The notes: generated from the letters alone by a model not told the origin. DNA of 64,000 nucleotides from Gilvimarinus algae (GCF_030518215.1 NZ_JAULRT010000062.1:124001-188000); one strand, 5' to 3'. Shown: positions 10,344 to 19,859, numbered from the stretch's first letter. Made by a program: numbers and translations.

Positions 10344-11375
10344 CTATTTATGAATTGGCTCAGCTTCAATAAGGCCTGATTCGAGCAAATAGGTTATCAA
10401 TAGCCTCGTATACTCTGATTTATCCTGCGGGGCTATATGCGACTCGTCTGGCAGCTGAAAACTTTGCATTCCTTGGATGTCGCGGAAACTGACGGTTGTT
10501 AGCGAATAACGAGCACTCAGTAAGTCCCAGTATGAACGCCGTGGGTAGGAGTTATCGGCCAGGCTCAATTGTCTGCCGCTTACTGGCGGTTCGTAGATGA
10601 CTACCTTCCCGCCACGTGCTTCAATGGCTTTCACCCACTGTGGTACATCGGCAATATCGTTTATCCATTTCTCAGGCGTGGGCGGAGGGTGCTTCTCCAA
10701 ATCCAGCGCTAGGGCTTGGGCAAAGTGCCTTGCCAGGTTTTTGGTGTTTGTGTCTGTAAAATGTATAAGCCCGCTTCTGTCGTCTGCAATTTCTGAGTTG
10801 AACTTGAAGGGTTTCGGGGCATTGTCGATTAGGCGGATCGTGGTAGCTGCTGCCCCCATCTCTGGCCTAGCGATTGTGGCATGTTTTTGCCAGACACTTA
10901 AAAGTAAGCGATGGAGGTGCCAGCTGGGTGTCCAGCTGTTACTAAAATAGCTGTTATAGCTCTCTTGAGCAGAGTGGTTGTTGTTTTGCAAGCCGCGAGA
11001 GTCGATGTCTAAAATGACGGTCGCGTTGAAGTGCTTGTCTGAGGCCAGAGACCTAAGTGTGGCGATAGGATAGCGGCCATTTATGGCTAACATGACCGGC
11101 TGGTAGCTTGGAACCATGTCTTCAACGGTGTCTAGATCAATACCGAATTGAGTGCGCGATGCACCAGCAAATACCAGTGCATTGGGTGCGCGCGCTTTAC
11201 TGCGTTGAATTGACCACAGTTGGGGGGAGTCCAGTAATTGAGGATGATATCCGAGGCTGCGCCACTTAAACTCGATGAAAATAATTATTGCTGCACAGGT
11301 GCAAGCGGCCACAGTGGCAATCGTCAGCCACCGGCGTGGGCTGCCCGCCTTAAAACTGGAAGTAGATAAAAGCAT
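10344..11375 (-). CDS. SGNH-hydrolase-like membrane-anchored protein, partner of the MBOAT acyltransferase
   Basis: 343 residues with one N-terminal membrane helix (about 17-36) and a periplasmic remainder. The segment VFAGASRTQ places Ser73 as a possible SGNH block I nucleophile, and D310-x-x-H313 near the C-terminus fits block V. Its start lies 26 bp inside the upstream MBOAT gene, so the two are co-translated. By analogy with AlgI/AlgJ/AlgX or WssH/I systems it may take the acyl group passed by MBOAT and place it on an exported polymer. The substrate cannot be told from sequence. Confidence 0.6.
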   Translation of the reverse strand: MLLSTSSFKAGSPRRWLTIATVAACTCAAIIIFIEFKWRSLGYHPQLLDSPQLWSIQRSKARAPNALVFAGASRTQFGIDLDTVEDMVPSYQPVMLAINGRYPIATLRSLASDKHFNATVILDIDSRGLQNNNHSAQESYNSYFSNSWTPSWHLHRLLLSVWQKHATIARPEMGAAATTIRLIDNAPKPFKFNSEIADDRSGLIHFTDTNTKNLARHFAQALALDLEKHPPPTPEKWINDIADVPQWVKAIEARGGKVVIYEPPVSGRQLSLADNSYPRRSYWDLLSARYSLTTVSFRDIQGMQSFQLPDESHIAPQDKSEYTRLLITYLLESGLIEAEPIHK

Positions 11376-12771
11376 GACTTTCTCCGGGGGAAAGAATAAT
11401 CAGTGCTAGTAAGGCACCTGTCAACAGACCGACTAATACAGTCGGTGTCTTTACAATAACCTCGGCTGCTTGTCTGTCTCCCATGAGCCATTGGCCCGCT
11501 ATCAGGCCAAGCGCGCTCGTCAGGGCTAGCCACTCAGCGCCAGACATGTCAGTCGTACTATTGAGTAGTTGAGGTAAATCAAAGAGCAGAACTGTGCTGT
11601 GTAAGGCCTCTTCAAGGCTGGGTGATCGAAACCAGACCCAAGTGACCAGCACACACAAAAGAGTGCAGAGGCGGTAACACCAGCGGCTCAGTGCCGTATT
11701 TTTGATTGTTGTCGGTAAAATAGACCCAAGGGCCCTCTCGAGGATCAACAAAAGCCCATGCAGACCGCCCCAAACGACAAACGTCCAGGCGGCGCCATGC
11801 CATAAGCCGCCGATTAGCATCGTCAGCATAAGGTTGCGAGCGGTACGGAATTTGCCCCCTCGGCTGCCTCCCAAGCCAATATATAGGTAGTCGCGCAGCC
11901 AGCTAGACAGGGTAATATGCCAGCGACGCCAGAAGTCTGAGAAGCCCAGTGCTGTGTACGGGTTTAGGAAGTTGATGGGCAGGCGAAACCCCAGAATTAA
12001 TGCCGCGCCCAGAGCGCAGGTGGTGTAGCCTGCGAAATCGCAGAATATTTGTCCACTAAAGGCAAGGGTCGCCACCCAACCTTGTTGAGCCGTTTGGTCG
12101 ATGGATGCCGAGAAGTAGGCATCGGCCACCGGAGCAAAAATGGTATCGGCCAGGACGATTTTTTCGAACAACCCCAAAATCATTAGACACAACCCCAAGC
12201 CTGTACTTGACGTCGTCATGCGCCGAGGTGATTGTATCTGAGACTTCATTTCGCTCCAGCGCACAATAGGTCCTGCCACAAGCTGCGGAAAAAAACTCAC
12301 GTACAACAAGTAGTCGCGTAAGCTTTCAACCGGGTCAAATTTGCGCCTGTAGATGTCAATACAGTAAGACAGCGAATGAAAAGTATAAAAAGAGATACCT
12401 ATGGGCAGCACGATGCTAAAGGGCTCTGCCGTCCAGTCCATTCCCAGTGCCTGGGCAGCGTTGGCAAGGCTGCTGCTAATAAAAAAAGCGTATTTGAAGT
12501 AAGTCAGCACCCCTAAATTGATAGCGATAATTGCCCATAGCCAATACTTCCTTTTTACCGGGTTGGTCTCCTTCGCTAAAAAACCGGCAAGATACCAGTC
12601 CAGAAAGCTGGTGGTGACGAGCAGAGGCAAGAACAGGGGGTTCCAGGCGGCGTAAAATACGTAGCTGCTCAGCAGGAGCAGGTTTTTTCTGTGCCCCCAG
12701 TCGCCTACACAGCGGTAACTCAGTGCTACCAGGGCGAAAAAGACAATAAAAGTGAGCGAATCAAACTGCAT
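11350..12771 (-). CDS. MBOAT-family O-acyltransferase (AlgI-like)
   Basis: Multi-spanning inner-membrane acyltransferase of 473 residues, the usual AlgI/DltB length. The family hallmark GGLWHGAAW and a second His in the following WGGLHG segment mark the acyl-transfer channel. An RWSEM region and a LRDYLYIGLGGSRGG loop are also typical. It overlaps the SGNH-like gene by 26 bp. It probably carries acetyl or another acyl group across the membrane for an extracellular glycan. No polysaccharide synthase adjoins it, so the polymer is unknown. Confidence 0.88.
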   Translation of the reverse strand: MQFDSLTFIVFFALVALSYRCVGDWGHRKNLLLLSSYVFYAAWNPLFLPLLVTTSFLDWYLAGFLAKETNPVKRKYWLWAIIAINLGVLTYFKYAFFISSSLANAAQALGMDWTAEPFSIVLPIGISFYTFHSLSYCIDIYRRKFDPVESLRDYLLYVSFFPQLVAGPIVRWSEMKSQIQSPRRMTTSSTGLGLCLMILGLFEKIVLADTIFAPVADAYFSASIDQTAQQGWVATLAFSGQIFCDFAGYTTCALGAALILGFRLPINFLNPYTALGFSDFWRRWHITLSSWLRDYLYIGLGGSRGGKFRTARNLMLTMLIGGLWHGAAWTFVVWGGLHGLLLILERALGSILPTTIKNTALSRWCYRLCTLLCVLVTWVWFRSPSLEEALHSTVLLFDLPQLLNSTTDMSGAEWLALTSALGLIAGQWLMGDRQAAEVIVKTPTVLVGLLTGALLALIILSPGESHAFIYFQF

Positions 12772-12996
12772 GGAGCTGGTGTCTTTTCTTTTTATTGGGT
12801 TGGAGGGCTTGGATTTGGATTATGGCGGTTACCGTTCAGCGGCCTATTCTAGCAATAGCGGAGCTGTTATGTGAGGCTTTAATCGGCGTAGACATACCGG
12901 CCAGCTATTACCGCTGGTCGGCAGAAGCTTGCCGAGGTGACATTTTCGACTAAAAAGTGACAAAATCCAGCTTTTGCCGCTTTATGGGAGATCGCT

Positions 12997-13671
12997 GTGC
13001 CACAACAGGAATTTATCATCGCCCCCTCTGTGCTAAATGCGAATTTCGCTCGTCTGGGAGAGGAGTGTGACACGGTGTTGGCCGCAGGTGGCGACATGAT
13101 TCATCTGGATGTCATGGATAATCATTATGTTCCTAACCTGACGGTGGGGCCTATGGTCTGTCAGGCGCTGAGAGATTATGGCCTGAAGGCACCCATTGAT
13201 GTTCATCTAATGGTAGAGCCGGTCGATGCGCTGATCGAGGCCTTTGCCAAGGCGGGGGCCAGCTACATTAGCTTTCACCCCGATGCTACACGGCATCTAG
13301 ATCGCTCAATTGAGCTGGTGCGAGAATTGGGCTGCCGACCGGGGCTGGTGCTCAATCCTGCTGTGCCCGTGGCTTCCATCGGCCAGGTTTTGCACAAGCT
13401 GGATATGCTTTTGTTAATGTCGGTCAATCCGGGTTTTGGCGGTCAGGCGTTTGTGCCCTACGTGCTGGACAAGCTAAAGGAGGCGCGCGCCATGATTGAC
13501 GCCTCGGGGCATAGTGTGCGGCTGGAGGTTGATGGCGGCATTAAGGTGCATAATATTGCCGATGTGGCTCAGGCTGGTGCGGACACTTTTGTCGTGGGCT
13601 CGGAAATCTTTTCCGCTGATGATTATAAGGCGGTTATTGACCGGCTGAAGACCCGTTTGACGCAAGTTTAG
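12997..13671 (+). CDS. rpe: Ribulose-phosphate 3-epimerase
   Basis: Interconverts ribulose-5-phosphate and xylulose-5-phosphate in the pentose phosphate pathway. The TIM-barrel motifs are complete: an APSVLNANF start, [12 protein letters not shown] with the catalytic Asp, [18 protein letters not shown] and the second Asp in LEVDGGI. The start is GTG 12997, preceded by GGGAG. It is monocistronic here; the Pseudomonas neighbours gph and trpE are absent. Confidence 0.96.
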   Translation: MPQQEFIIAPSVLNANFARLGEECDTVLAAGGDMIHLDVMDNHYVPNLTVGPMVCQALRDYGLKAPIDVHLMVEPVDALIEAFAKAGASYISFHPDATRHLDRSIELVRELGCRPGLVLNPAVPVASIGQVLHKLDMLLLMSVNPGFGGQAFVPYVLDKLKEARAMIDASGHSVRLEVDGGIKVHNIADVAQAGADTFVVGSEIFSADDYKAVIDRLKTRLTQV

Positions 13672-14109
13672 GGGGCTTAGCGGCAATGCCCACCCGGGGC
13701 TTGACTTGGAACGGATTTCGCTTAAGGTTTGTGGTGTAAGCGCTTGGTTGGGCTGAAAAACTCGGGTGCCAAAAAAGTCCGTGCCGGGGCTTCCCACTGG
13801 CGCTGCCAGCAGGTAAACTGCTGGCGTCGATTAGAGGTAGGCTCAGTCTTTGGTTGGTTTGACGTTAAAATCACCACCTGTGACGGCAGTCAAACTTTTT
13901 TGTACCGACACAACCCGGCGGCTTCAAGCCTGCTATTTTGCGTTTGTAGGCTATTGTTAAGGCCCAAATGCTGTGGTAAGTTAGAGCGCGATTGGGTGTT
14001 CGTAGAGCATCTGGCCGGTCATGTGCTGGTGGTAATCGAGTTTGTAAGGCTGCCCTGCGGCCTGCTAACAGAAAACAATACGATACTTTGTAACTCTAGG
14101 AGCTAGACA
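13672..14109. other. Intergenic region upstream of the abundant exported protein gene
   Basis: 438 bp without a convincing gene. The open frame across it is cysteine- and arginine-rich and looks random. It holds a perfect 8-bp hairpin with a 5-nt loop at 13805-13825 and no T-run, and a good Shine-Dalgarno AGGAG at 14098-14102, seven bases before the next ATG. The promoter of the following gene must lie here, but I could not assign it with confidence. Confidence 0.5.
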
Positions 14110-15645
14110 ATGAAGAAAAAACTTCTACCTTTGGCAATGCTGGCGGGGCTGGCTGGTGCAGCGGGTACCGCCCAAGCTGTATACATCAATTCTGATGGCG
14201 TTGGTGAAACCTTGATCTACCCCTTCTACTCAGTAGAAGAAGGCCAGAACACCTACATCAACATCACCAACACCACTGAATACTACAAAGCGGTGAAAGT
14301 GCGTTTCCTGGAAGGTCAGAACTCTGCTGAGGTTCTCGACTTCAACCTTTACCTGTCTCCCGAAGACGTTTGGACTGGTGCTATTGTGCCGGTTGAAGGT
14401 GGTGGCGCTAAAGTTATCACTCGCGACAACTCCTGTACTGTGCCTTGGATTCCGCGTCCGAACGAAGAGAACGAAGTTGACGGCGTAAACTTCCGTACCT
14501 TCGAATTCACCGGTGACGGCGGCGACCAGACTGTAGCTCGTACTCAAGAAGGTTACGTTGAAATCATCGAGATGGGTGTGATCCTGGACGCTGACGTTCA
14601 AGACGAAATCCAGCACGACGCCAGCGGCATGCCCGGCGACTGTGATGGCCTTCGTGCCCGTTGGTTGACTGCCGGTGTAACCCCGTCTTCTAGCAGCTTG
14701 AACTTCGAAAACCCCTCTGACGTTACCGGTACTGGCTTCTGGCTGGCTCCGAACGATCCGAACGTTGGTTTCGCTGATCAAGCTGACCAAGACTCCGAGT
14801 ACTCTCTGGGTGGTCTTTACGGTTACGGCGTACTGATTAACCCGGCTGAAGGCTCTGGCTCTGCTTACAACGCAGTTGCTCTGGATCAGTTCTTCGGCGC
14901 CGCTGTTGTCGATTCAGCTTACCTGCCTCAGCACACCAACCCAGGTACTACCCTGCCGTCTTTGGGTAGTGCTTACGAAGTGGCTCAGGTTATCGATGGC
15001 AACACCATCGTTGACGAGCTGATGGTTAACGGTTGGGATGCTGTATCTGCTGTGTTCATGCACGATACACTGTCTAACGACTTTGTACTGGACGCTGCTG
15101 TAAGCGCTGACACCGACTGGGTTATCACCATGCCCACCAAGCGTTTCTACGTAAACCAAGGTGATACCGATGGTGATGCGAACCCCGCTCTGCCTCCGTT
15201 CACTAATCCTTGGTCAGCTGGCCAAGCCTGTGAAGTGGTTGGCATTGAAGCCTGGGACCGTGAAGAAGCGGTTACTGAGCTGACTGGCGACATCGACTTC
15301 TCTCCACGTCCGCCGGCCGGTGAAGGTCCTGATCCGTCTTCTATCTGTTCAGAAGTGAATGTGCTGACCTTTGGCGACGCCTCTGCAGTACATCCTTCTT
15401 CACGCATCCAGTACGGTATGCCAGAGCTGGGCTTTGAGAATGGCTGGGTTCGCCTGACTTTCTCTAACGACACCGTTGGTGAGCGTGAGCTGGAGTCTGA
15501 TAGTGGTGTGATCTTCCAAGGTCTGCCTGTGACTGGCTTCGCGGTTCAGAAGTTCATCAATGGCGCAATGGAAGGCGGCACCCTGGCCAACTACGCGTGG
15601 CTGGTGCAGCACAACTACACTCGTGACATTTCTTCTGCTCCGTAA
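14110..15645 (+). CDS. Highly expressed exported protein of unknown function
   Basis: 511 residues with a clear Sec signal peptide (MKKK, hydrophobic core, cut after AQA near residue 23). The mature part is acidic, rich in Asp, Glu, Asn, Gly and Thr, has few cysteines and no lipobox or PEP-CTERM/LPXTG tail. Codon choice is strikingly biased toward GGT, CGT, AAC, GAA and CTG compared with its neighbours, as in very abundant proteins. It has a strong ribosome site and its own terminator, so it is probably monocistronic. A structural or surface role is possible, and secretion by the nearby T2SS is conceivable. I do not recognise the family. Confidence 0.85.
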   Translation: MKKKLLPLAMLAGLAGAAGTAQAVYINSDGVGETLIYPFYSVEEGQNTYINITNTTEYYKAVKVRFLEGQNSAEVLDFNLYLSPEDVWTGAIVPVEGGGAKVITRDNSCTVPWIPRPNEENEVDGVNFRTFEFTGDGGDQTVARTQEGYVEIIEMGVILDADVQDEIQHDASGMPGDCDGLRARWLTAGVTPSSSSLNFENPSDVTGTGFWLAPNDPNVGFADQADQDSEYSLGGLYGYGVLINPAEGSGSAYNAVALDQFFGAAVVDSAYLPQHTNPGTTLPSLGSAYEVAQVIDGNTIVDELMVNGWDAVSAVFMHDTLSNDFVLDAAVSADTDWVITMPTKRFYVNQGDTDGDANPALPPFTNPWSAGQACEVVGIEAWDREEAVTELTGDIDFSPRPPAGEGPDPSSICSEVNVLTFGDASAVHPSSRIQYGMPELGFENGWVRLTFSNDTVGERELESDSGVIFQGLPVTGFAVQKFINGAMEGGTLANYAWLVQHNYTRDISSAP

Positions 15646-15676
15646 GCTTTACGAAGTAAGTCAAGTGTAGTACCGG

Positions 15677-15704
15677 AAACGCGGCCTTAGGGCCGCGTTT
15701 TTTA
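15677..15704 (+). terminator. Rho-independent terminator
   Basis: A perfect 10-bp stem (15677-15686 with 15691-15700) with a TTAG loop runs into a T-rich tail. It closes the gene ending at 15645. Confidence 0.92.
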
Positions 15705-16012
15705 TTGCCTCTCTGGTTAGAAAATCCCCTCGTTTCTACGTGCGCTCTACGCGCTTGGCTTATGCTCTAAAGATTGATTGCTGTCACTTGGTTGTAAAAA
15801 ATTGTGCACAAATTTGACAAGCGGTAGTCAAAAGCGCCTAATAGGCAATAGAAATTTTAAAATACGTGCATATAATGAACTCTAACAAGGGTCTGTGATC
15901 AAAGCCAAGCTGGCGCAAACCGTGCATATACAGATTTTAAGTCCTTAAGCCGCGCCAAAAGCGGTAATAAGTTGACACATAAGATTGATAAACTTTGAAA
16001 TGAGAGGGTGGT
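15705..16012. other. Intergenic promoter region of the Ig-like exported protein gene
   Basis: A TTGACA box at 15814-15819 has a possible but loosely spaced TAATAG at 15839-15844. A second TTGACA lies at 15972-15977, close to the start codon. A GAGAGGGTGG ribosome site precedes the ATG at 16013. The promoter choice is not decided by sequence alone. Confidence 0.35.
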
Positions 16013-17071
16013 ATGAAACTATTTACCAAAACAGCCTTGGCCTGTGCCTTGGCGGCTGGCAGCGTTGTGGCCAGCGCCGACACTGTTGAAATTCGCGACA
16101 CTCAGGGCGGCCTGCTGGTGACCTATTCAGCGGATGCCGTGACCGTTCAGGGGGGCGTTATTACCCTGAGCAATGGTGACTACATTAGCGGCAGCTTGCC
16201 TGGTTTTGAGCCGGGCGATGTGATGTGTGGTGAGAATACCGATGAAGTCAATGGTGTCTGCATTGGGACTGGAGGTGGCGCAAACTGCGGGCCCGGTACT
16301 GAGCTGAACCAGGCGGAAGACCAGTGTGTACCCGCGACGCCGCCGACACTGAATATCAGCAGTAGCCCGTCTTCCCTGGCCGACGGTGTAACCTCGGCGA
16401 CGCTGACCTTCCAGTTCAGTCGGCCGGTGACAGGTTTCAGCATCAATGACATTAACGTCAGTCCGTCCATCCACACCCTGAGCGGCTTTACCACTGTGGA
16501 TTCGGATACCTACCGGGTGACCTTTAACCGCAGTGGCAACAACTCGGGTAGCGCCTCGGTGAGCGTCAGCGCCGGCAGCTATCAAGGCACTAACGGGACC
16601 AGCGGTGGCAGTGGAAGTCGTTCAATTACGCTAGTGAGCGACGGACCCGTGGTCGTTGGTTGCGACGGGGGCGTGCCGGATCACGTGACGCTCACTACAT
16701 TGAAAGCCTTGAGCAGCTTTGGTACTGCTACCGGCCTGATGGAGTTTGACATACCGCGCAGTCCCGGTGTTCTGTCTTACGGCTTTACCACCACAGGTGG
16801 ATCGGCAAGTGGCCAGATCAATTTGGGGGGTGACTCTGGAACCAGCACGGACATCCGCAACATGTGGATTTCAGATTGTCCCGGTGGTCCAGCTCTGCCA
16901 GGCCGTTGCGAGCGCCCGGGTAACCTGACCACCATGCGCTGGAGTCAGAGTTCATCCAGAACGGCTTGTGAGCTCGACAGAAATAAGACCTATTACTTCA
17001 ATGTAGACTCTGAGTCGTGTAATCGTCTTTCTGGTTGCAGCGGTATTATTCAGCACCTGGGCGGTTGGTAA
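16013..17071 (+). CDS. Exported cysteine-containing protein with a bacterial Ig-like domain
   Basis: 352 residues with a Sec signal peptide cleaved after ASA near residue 22. A short N-terminal beta region and a Cys-containing linker (about 66-106) are followed by an Ig-like domain (about 110-205, FQFSRPVTGFSINDINVS type) of the kind found in large adhesins. The C-terminal domain (about 210-352) has several paired cysteines suggesting disulfides, and I do not recognise it. It precedes the parvulin/T2SS operon but is separated from it by a strong terminator. It could be a secreted substrate or adhesin-like protein; that is inference from location. Confidence 0.8.
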   Translation: MKLFTKTALACALAAGSVVASADTVEIRDTQGGLLVTYSADAVTVQGGVITLSNGDYISGSLPGFEPGDVMCGENTDEVNGVCIGTGGGANCGPGTELNQAEDQCVPATPPTLNISSSPSSLADGVTSATLTFQFSRPVTGFSINDINVSPSIHTLSGFTTVDSDTYRVTFNRSGNNSGSASVSVSAGSYQGTNGTSGGSGSRSITLVSDGPVVVGCDGGVPDHVTLTTLKALSSFGTATGLMEFDIPRSPGVLSYGFTTTGGSASGQINLGGDSGTSTDIRNMWISDCPGGPALPGRCERPGNLTTMRWSQSSSRTACELDRNKTYYFNVDSESCNRLSGCSGIIQHLGGW

Positions 17072-17076
17072 TAATT

Positions 17077-17097
17077 AGCCCCGGAACTCCCGGGGCT
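17077..17097 (+). terminator. GC-rich hairpin, probable first part of a tandem terminator
   Basis: A perfect 8-bp stem (17077-17084 with 17090-17097) lies 6 bp after the preceding stop codon. It has no T-run of its own and is followed closely by the stronger hairpin at 17109. Confidence 0.5.
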
Positions 17098-17108
17098 TGG
17101 TACAATCC

Positions 17109-17141
17109 AAATGGCGCAAGCTCCGGCTTGTGCCATTTTTT
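17109..17141 (+). terminator. Rho-independent terminator before the parvulin/T2SS operon
   Basis: A 12-bp stem with one G-T pair (17109-17120 with 17027-17038 offset by the loop, that is 17127-17138) ends in TTTTTTATT. It lies 24 bp before the TTG start at 17165, so the T2SS operon either depends on read-through from upstream or has a promoter inside the hairpin region. Confidence 0.85.
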
Positions 17142-17164
17142 ATTGGAGAACGAGGAGGAATACC

Positions 17165-18097
17165 TTGAGCGCAAGACGTTTTGGGCTGGTGTTGGCTGTC
17201 GTTATGATGCCGGCTCTGGCCGTCTCGGTGTATGCCGAGGATGAGATTTTAGCGCAGTACGGTGATATCACCGTAACTCAGGAAGATATGCAGCGGTATG
17301 TGGATTTTTACCTGCCTCCCGAGGATCAGGCCAAGGCGCTGGAGGGCAATTTTCATCAGTACGTGGGCAACATATTGATGATGCGTGAGCTGGCACGGCG
17401 GGCGCAGAAAGAGGACGTTGGCGCCGATGCAGAGCAGCTGGCCTGGCAGCAAGAATATCAGGCGGTGGTTTGGCGGGTGAAGGCTTATCAAGAACATGCC
17501 ATTGCCGAAGCACAAAAGAACGTTGACTGGGAGGCGCGGGCTCGTGAGCTATACATTGCCGAGCCAGAGCGTTTTATCAGCCCTGATAAGGTAGATGCTG
17601 CGCATATTCTGGTGCAGCCAAAGGGGCGCACGGATGAAGAGGCGCTCAAGCTGATTGCCGACGTTCGCGAGAAAGCCCTTGCGGGCGAGTCCTTTGCCAA
17701 ACTGGCAGAGCAGTTCTCAGAAGACAAGGGGTCTAGCGCTAAGGGTGGCAATCTGGGCGAGTTTGAGGCCAGCCAGATGGTGCCCGAGTTTGCGGATGCG
17801 GCTTTTGCTTTGAATGAGCCTGGCGCCATTAGCGACGTGGTAAAAACGCAATTTGGCTACCATGTGATTTTGCTGAACAAAAAGGTCCCAGGCGCCAAGC
17901 GGCCCTTTGAAGAAATCAAACCTAAGTTGATTGAGGAGCTGCAACGCAACCTCGCTAAGCGCACTGTCGATAATATGTTGGCGGATTTGCGCACCGAGGC
18001 GTACAGCCAGCAGTTGAATATAGAGGCTGCCAATGAATTCCGCGCAAAGTACGGTCTGAAGCCTTTGCCGGCCCTCGATTCGGCAGCGGATCAATAG
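17165..18097 (+). CDS. Exported parvulin-type peptidyl-prolyl isomerase
   Basis: About 310 residues. I place the start at TTG 17165 because AGGAGG at 17153-17158 sits six bases upstream and the product then begins with a proper signal peptide ending YAED. The upstream in-frame ATG at 17111 lies inside the terminator hairpin. A SurA-like N-terminal helical region is followed by one parvulin domain (about 145-235: AHILV, GGNLGEF, FGYHVI) and a C-terminal helix. It heads the T2SS gene run with a 23-bp gap to gspE, so it may fold or stabilise T2SS parts or exported substrates in the periplasm. Confidence 0.88.
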   Translation: MSARRFGLVLAVVMMPALAVSVYAEDEILAQYGDITVTQEDMQRYVDFYLPPEDQAKALEGNFHQYVGNILMMRELARRAQKEDVGADAEQLAWQQEYQAVVWRVKAYQEHAIAEAQKNVDWEARARELYIAEPERFISPDKVDAAHILVQPKGRTDEEALKLIADVREKALAGESFAKLAEQFSEDKGSSAKGGNLGEFEASQMVPEFADAAFALNEPGAISDVVKTQFGYHVILLNKKVPGAKRPFEEIKPKLIEELQRNLAKRTVDNMLADLRTEAYSQQLNIEAANEFRAKYGLKPLPALDSAADQ

Positions 18098-18120
18098 GCG
18101 ATAGGCGGGTAGGGAAAATC

Positions 18121-19821
18121 GTGAAGCTTGGTGAAATACTGGCGGCAAACAATAAACTATCGGGTCGTGACCTGGAGCGGGCGCTATTAGCGCAAGGGGA
18201 AATGGGCGGTTACCTTGGCCAGGTACTGATCAAGCTGGGTTTACTGTCCGAACAGGACGTGGCGCAGGCTCTTGCTGGCCAGCTTCAGGTCCGTCTGTTG
18301 AAAGCGGATGACTACCCGGCGGAGCCAGTCAGTTTGCCGGGGCTTTCGGAAGCATTTCTATCAGCGAATAATATTGTGCCCGTGGCTGCAGGGGAAACGC
18401 CGGAATTTGCGGCGACGATACCTCAGGATGCTTTTGTCAAAAAAGCGCTTGAGATGGCTCTGGGGCGGCCAGTGTTGTTACACCTTGGTCTTGAGGCCGA
18501 TGTCTCCGCTGCCTTGGCGCGCCAAGTGCGGGATGACTCTGAGGTGGACGACTCTGATGCCGAGGACGTCTACAGTGGCGGGTTGGATGACAACGAATTT
18601 GTCGAGCACCTGAAGGACCTCGCCAGTGAAGCGCCTGTGATTCGGTTGGTCAATCAGATCATTCACAGGGCGCTGGATATGGGTGCTTCTGATATACACA
18701 TCGAGCCTTTCGATGACCAGCTGCATTTGCGCTATCGCGTGGATGGTGTTATCCAGGATATGCCCGATCCGCCAGAGCTTTCGTTGGCGCCAGCGATTGC
18801 TTCGCGTATCAAGTTGCTATCACGCATGAATATTGCCGAGCGACGCTTGCCGCAGGATGGTCGGATCATGACCAGGGTTAAAGGGCACGAGCTGGACCTG
18901 CGCGTCTCTACCATACCTACAGTGCATGGAGAGAGTATAGTCATGCGTGTGCTGGATCGTGACAGTATTCAGCTTAGCCTGGAGAGCATGGGGTTTGCAG
19001 CAGATACCCTCACCCGCTACCAAGAGCTGCTCGATCGTCCCCACGGCGTATTGTTGGTTACCGGCCCTACTGGCTCGGGAAAGACGACCACTTTGTACGC
19101 TTCTCTGGCCACACTTGACGCTGCCGAGTTGAAAATTATTACGGTAGAGGATCCTGTTGAGTATCAGCTCGACGGCGTGAACCAAATCCAGGTGCAATCT
19201 CAGATCGATTTGACCTTTGCCCGCTCTTTGCGAGCTATTCTGCGGCAAGACCCGGATATCATAATGATTGGTGAAATGCGCGATGGTGAAACCGCGCAGA
19301 TTGCTGTGCAATCGGCTCTTACGGGCCACTTGGTGCTGTCAACGCTTCACACCAACACCGCTGCGGGCGCGATTACCCGCCTTGAGGATATGGGCATTGA
19401 ACGCTACTTGATCACCTCGTCGGTCAATGGTGTGCTAGCTCAGCGGCTGGTGCGAACTCTTTGCGGTAGCTGTAAGGGTATGCTCCCGCTAGAAAATATC
19501 GAGGGCTTGGCCAGCTCCGGCCTTGAGCGCTTTCTCACGCAGGGGCAGAACAGCATCTGCGTGCCTGTGGGTTGCGAGCGATGCAAGCATACCGGCTATA
19601 AGGGCAGGACGGCTATTCATGAGTTGTTTGTGATGGATGGCGCCATGCATCGTGCTATTCAATCCGGCGCTGATGCCACGCAATTGCACGCAACGGCTCG
19701 AAGCCGTGGCATGCTGACCCTGTTTGAAGATGGGCTGCGCAAAGTGGCCGCTGGCGTCACCTCTCTGGAAGAGGTGTTGCGTGTTACTCAGGACCAAACT
19801 GAATCAGCCGAGGTGGCTTAG
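18121..19821 (+). CDS. gspE: Type II secretion system ATPase GspE
   Basis: Cytoplasmic AAA-like hexameric ATPase that powers pseudopilus assembly. A GTG start is followed by an N-terminal MshEN/N1E domain (about 1-140), then the catalytic core with Walker A GPTGSGKT at 315-322, Walker B IIMIGEMRD and the His box. A CxxC...CxxC zinc-binding insert (CGSC and CERC) is typical of GspE/PilB. The 566-residue length is normal. It is the first of eleven closely packed T2SS genes. Confidence 0.95.
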   Translation: MKLGEILAANNKLSGRDLERALLAQGEMGGYLGQVLIKLGLLSEQDVAQALAGQLQVRLLKADDYPAEPVSLPGLSEAFLSANNIVPVAAGETPEFAATIPQDAFVKKALEMALGRPVLLHLGLEADVSAALARQVRDDSEVDDSDAEDVYSGGLDDNEFVEHLKDLASEAPVIRLVNQIIHRALDMGASDIHIEPFDDQLHLRYRVDGVIQDMPDPPELSLAPAIASRIKLLSRMNIAERRLPQDGRIMTRVKGHELDLRVSTIPTVHGESIVMRVLDRDSIQLSLESMGFAADTLTRYQELLDRPHGVLLVTGPTGSGKTTTLYASLATLDAAELKIITVEDPVEYQLDGVNQIQVQSQIDLTFARSLRAILRQDPDIIMIGEMRDGETAQIAVQSALTGHLVLSTLHTNTAAGAITRLEDMGIERYLITSSVNGVLAQRLVRTLCGSCKGMLPLENIEGLASSGLERFLTQGQNSICVPVGCERCKHTGYKGRTAIHELFVMDGAMHRAIQSGADATQLHATARSRGMLTLFEDGLRKVAAGVTSLEEVLRVTQDQTESAEVA

Positions 19822-19859
19822 CCTTAACAGGTATGCCTACTGTCTAACCGGTAAACGAT

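Noticed and set aside
13729-14106. 125-codon open frame before the abundant exported protein gene
   Set aside because: Odd Cys/Trp/Arg-rich composition, no ribosome site and no domain; it spans what should be the promoter of the next gene.
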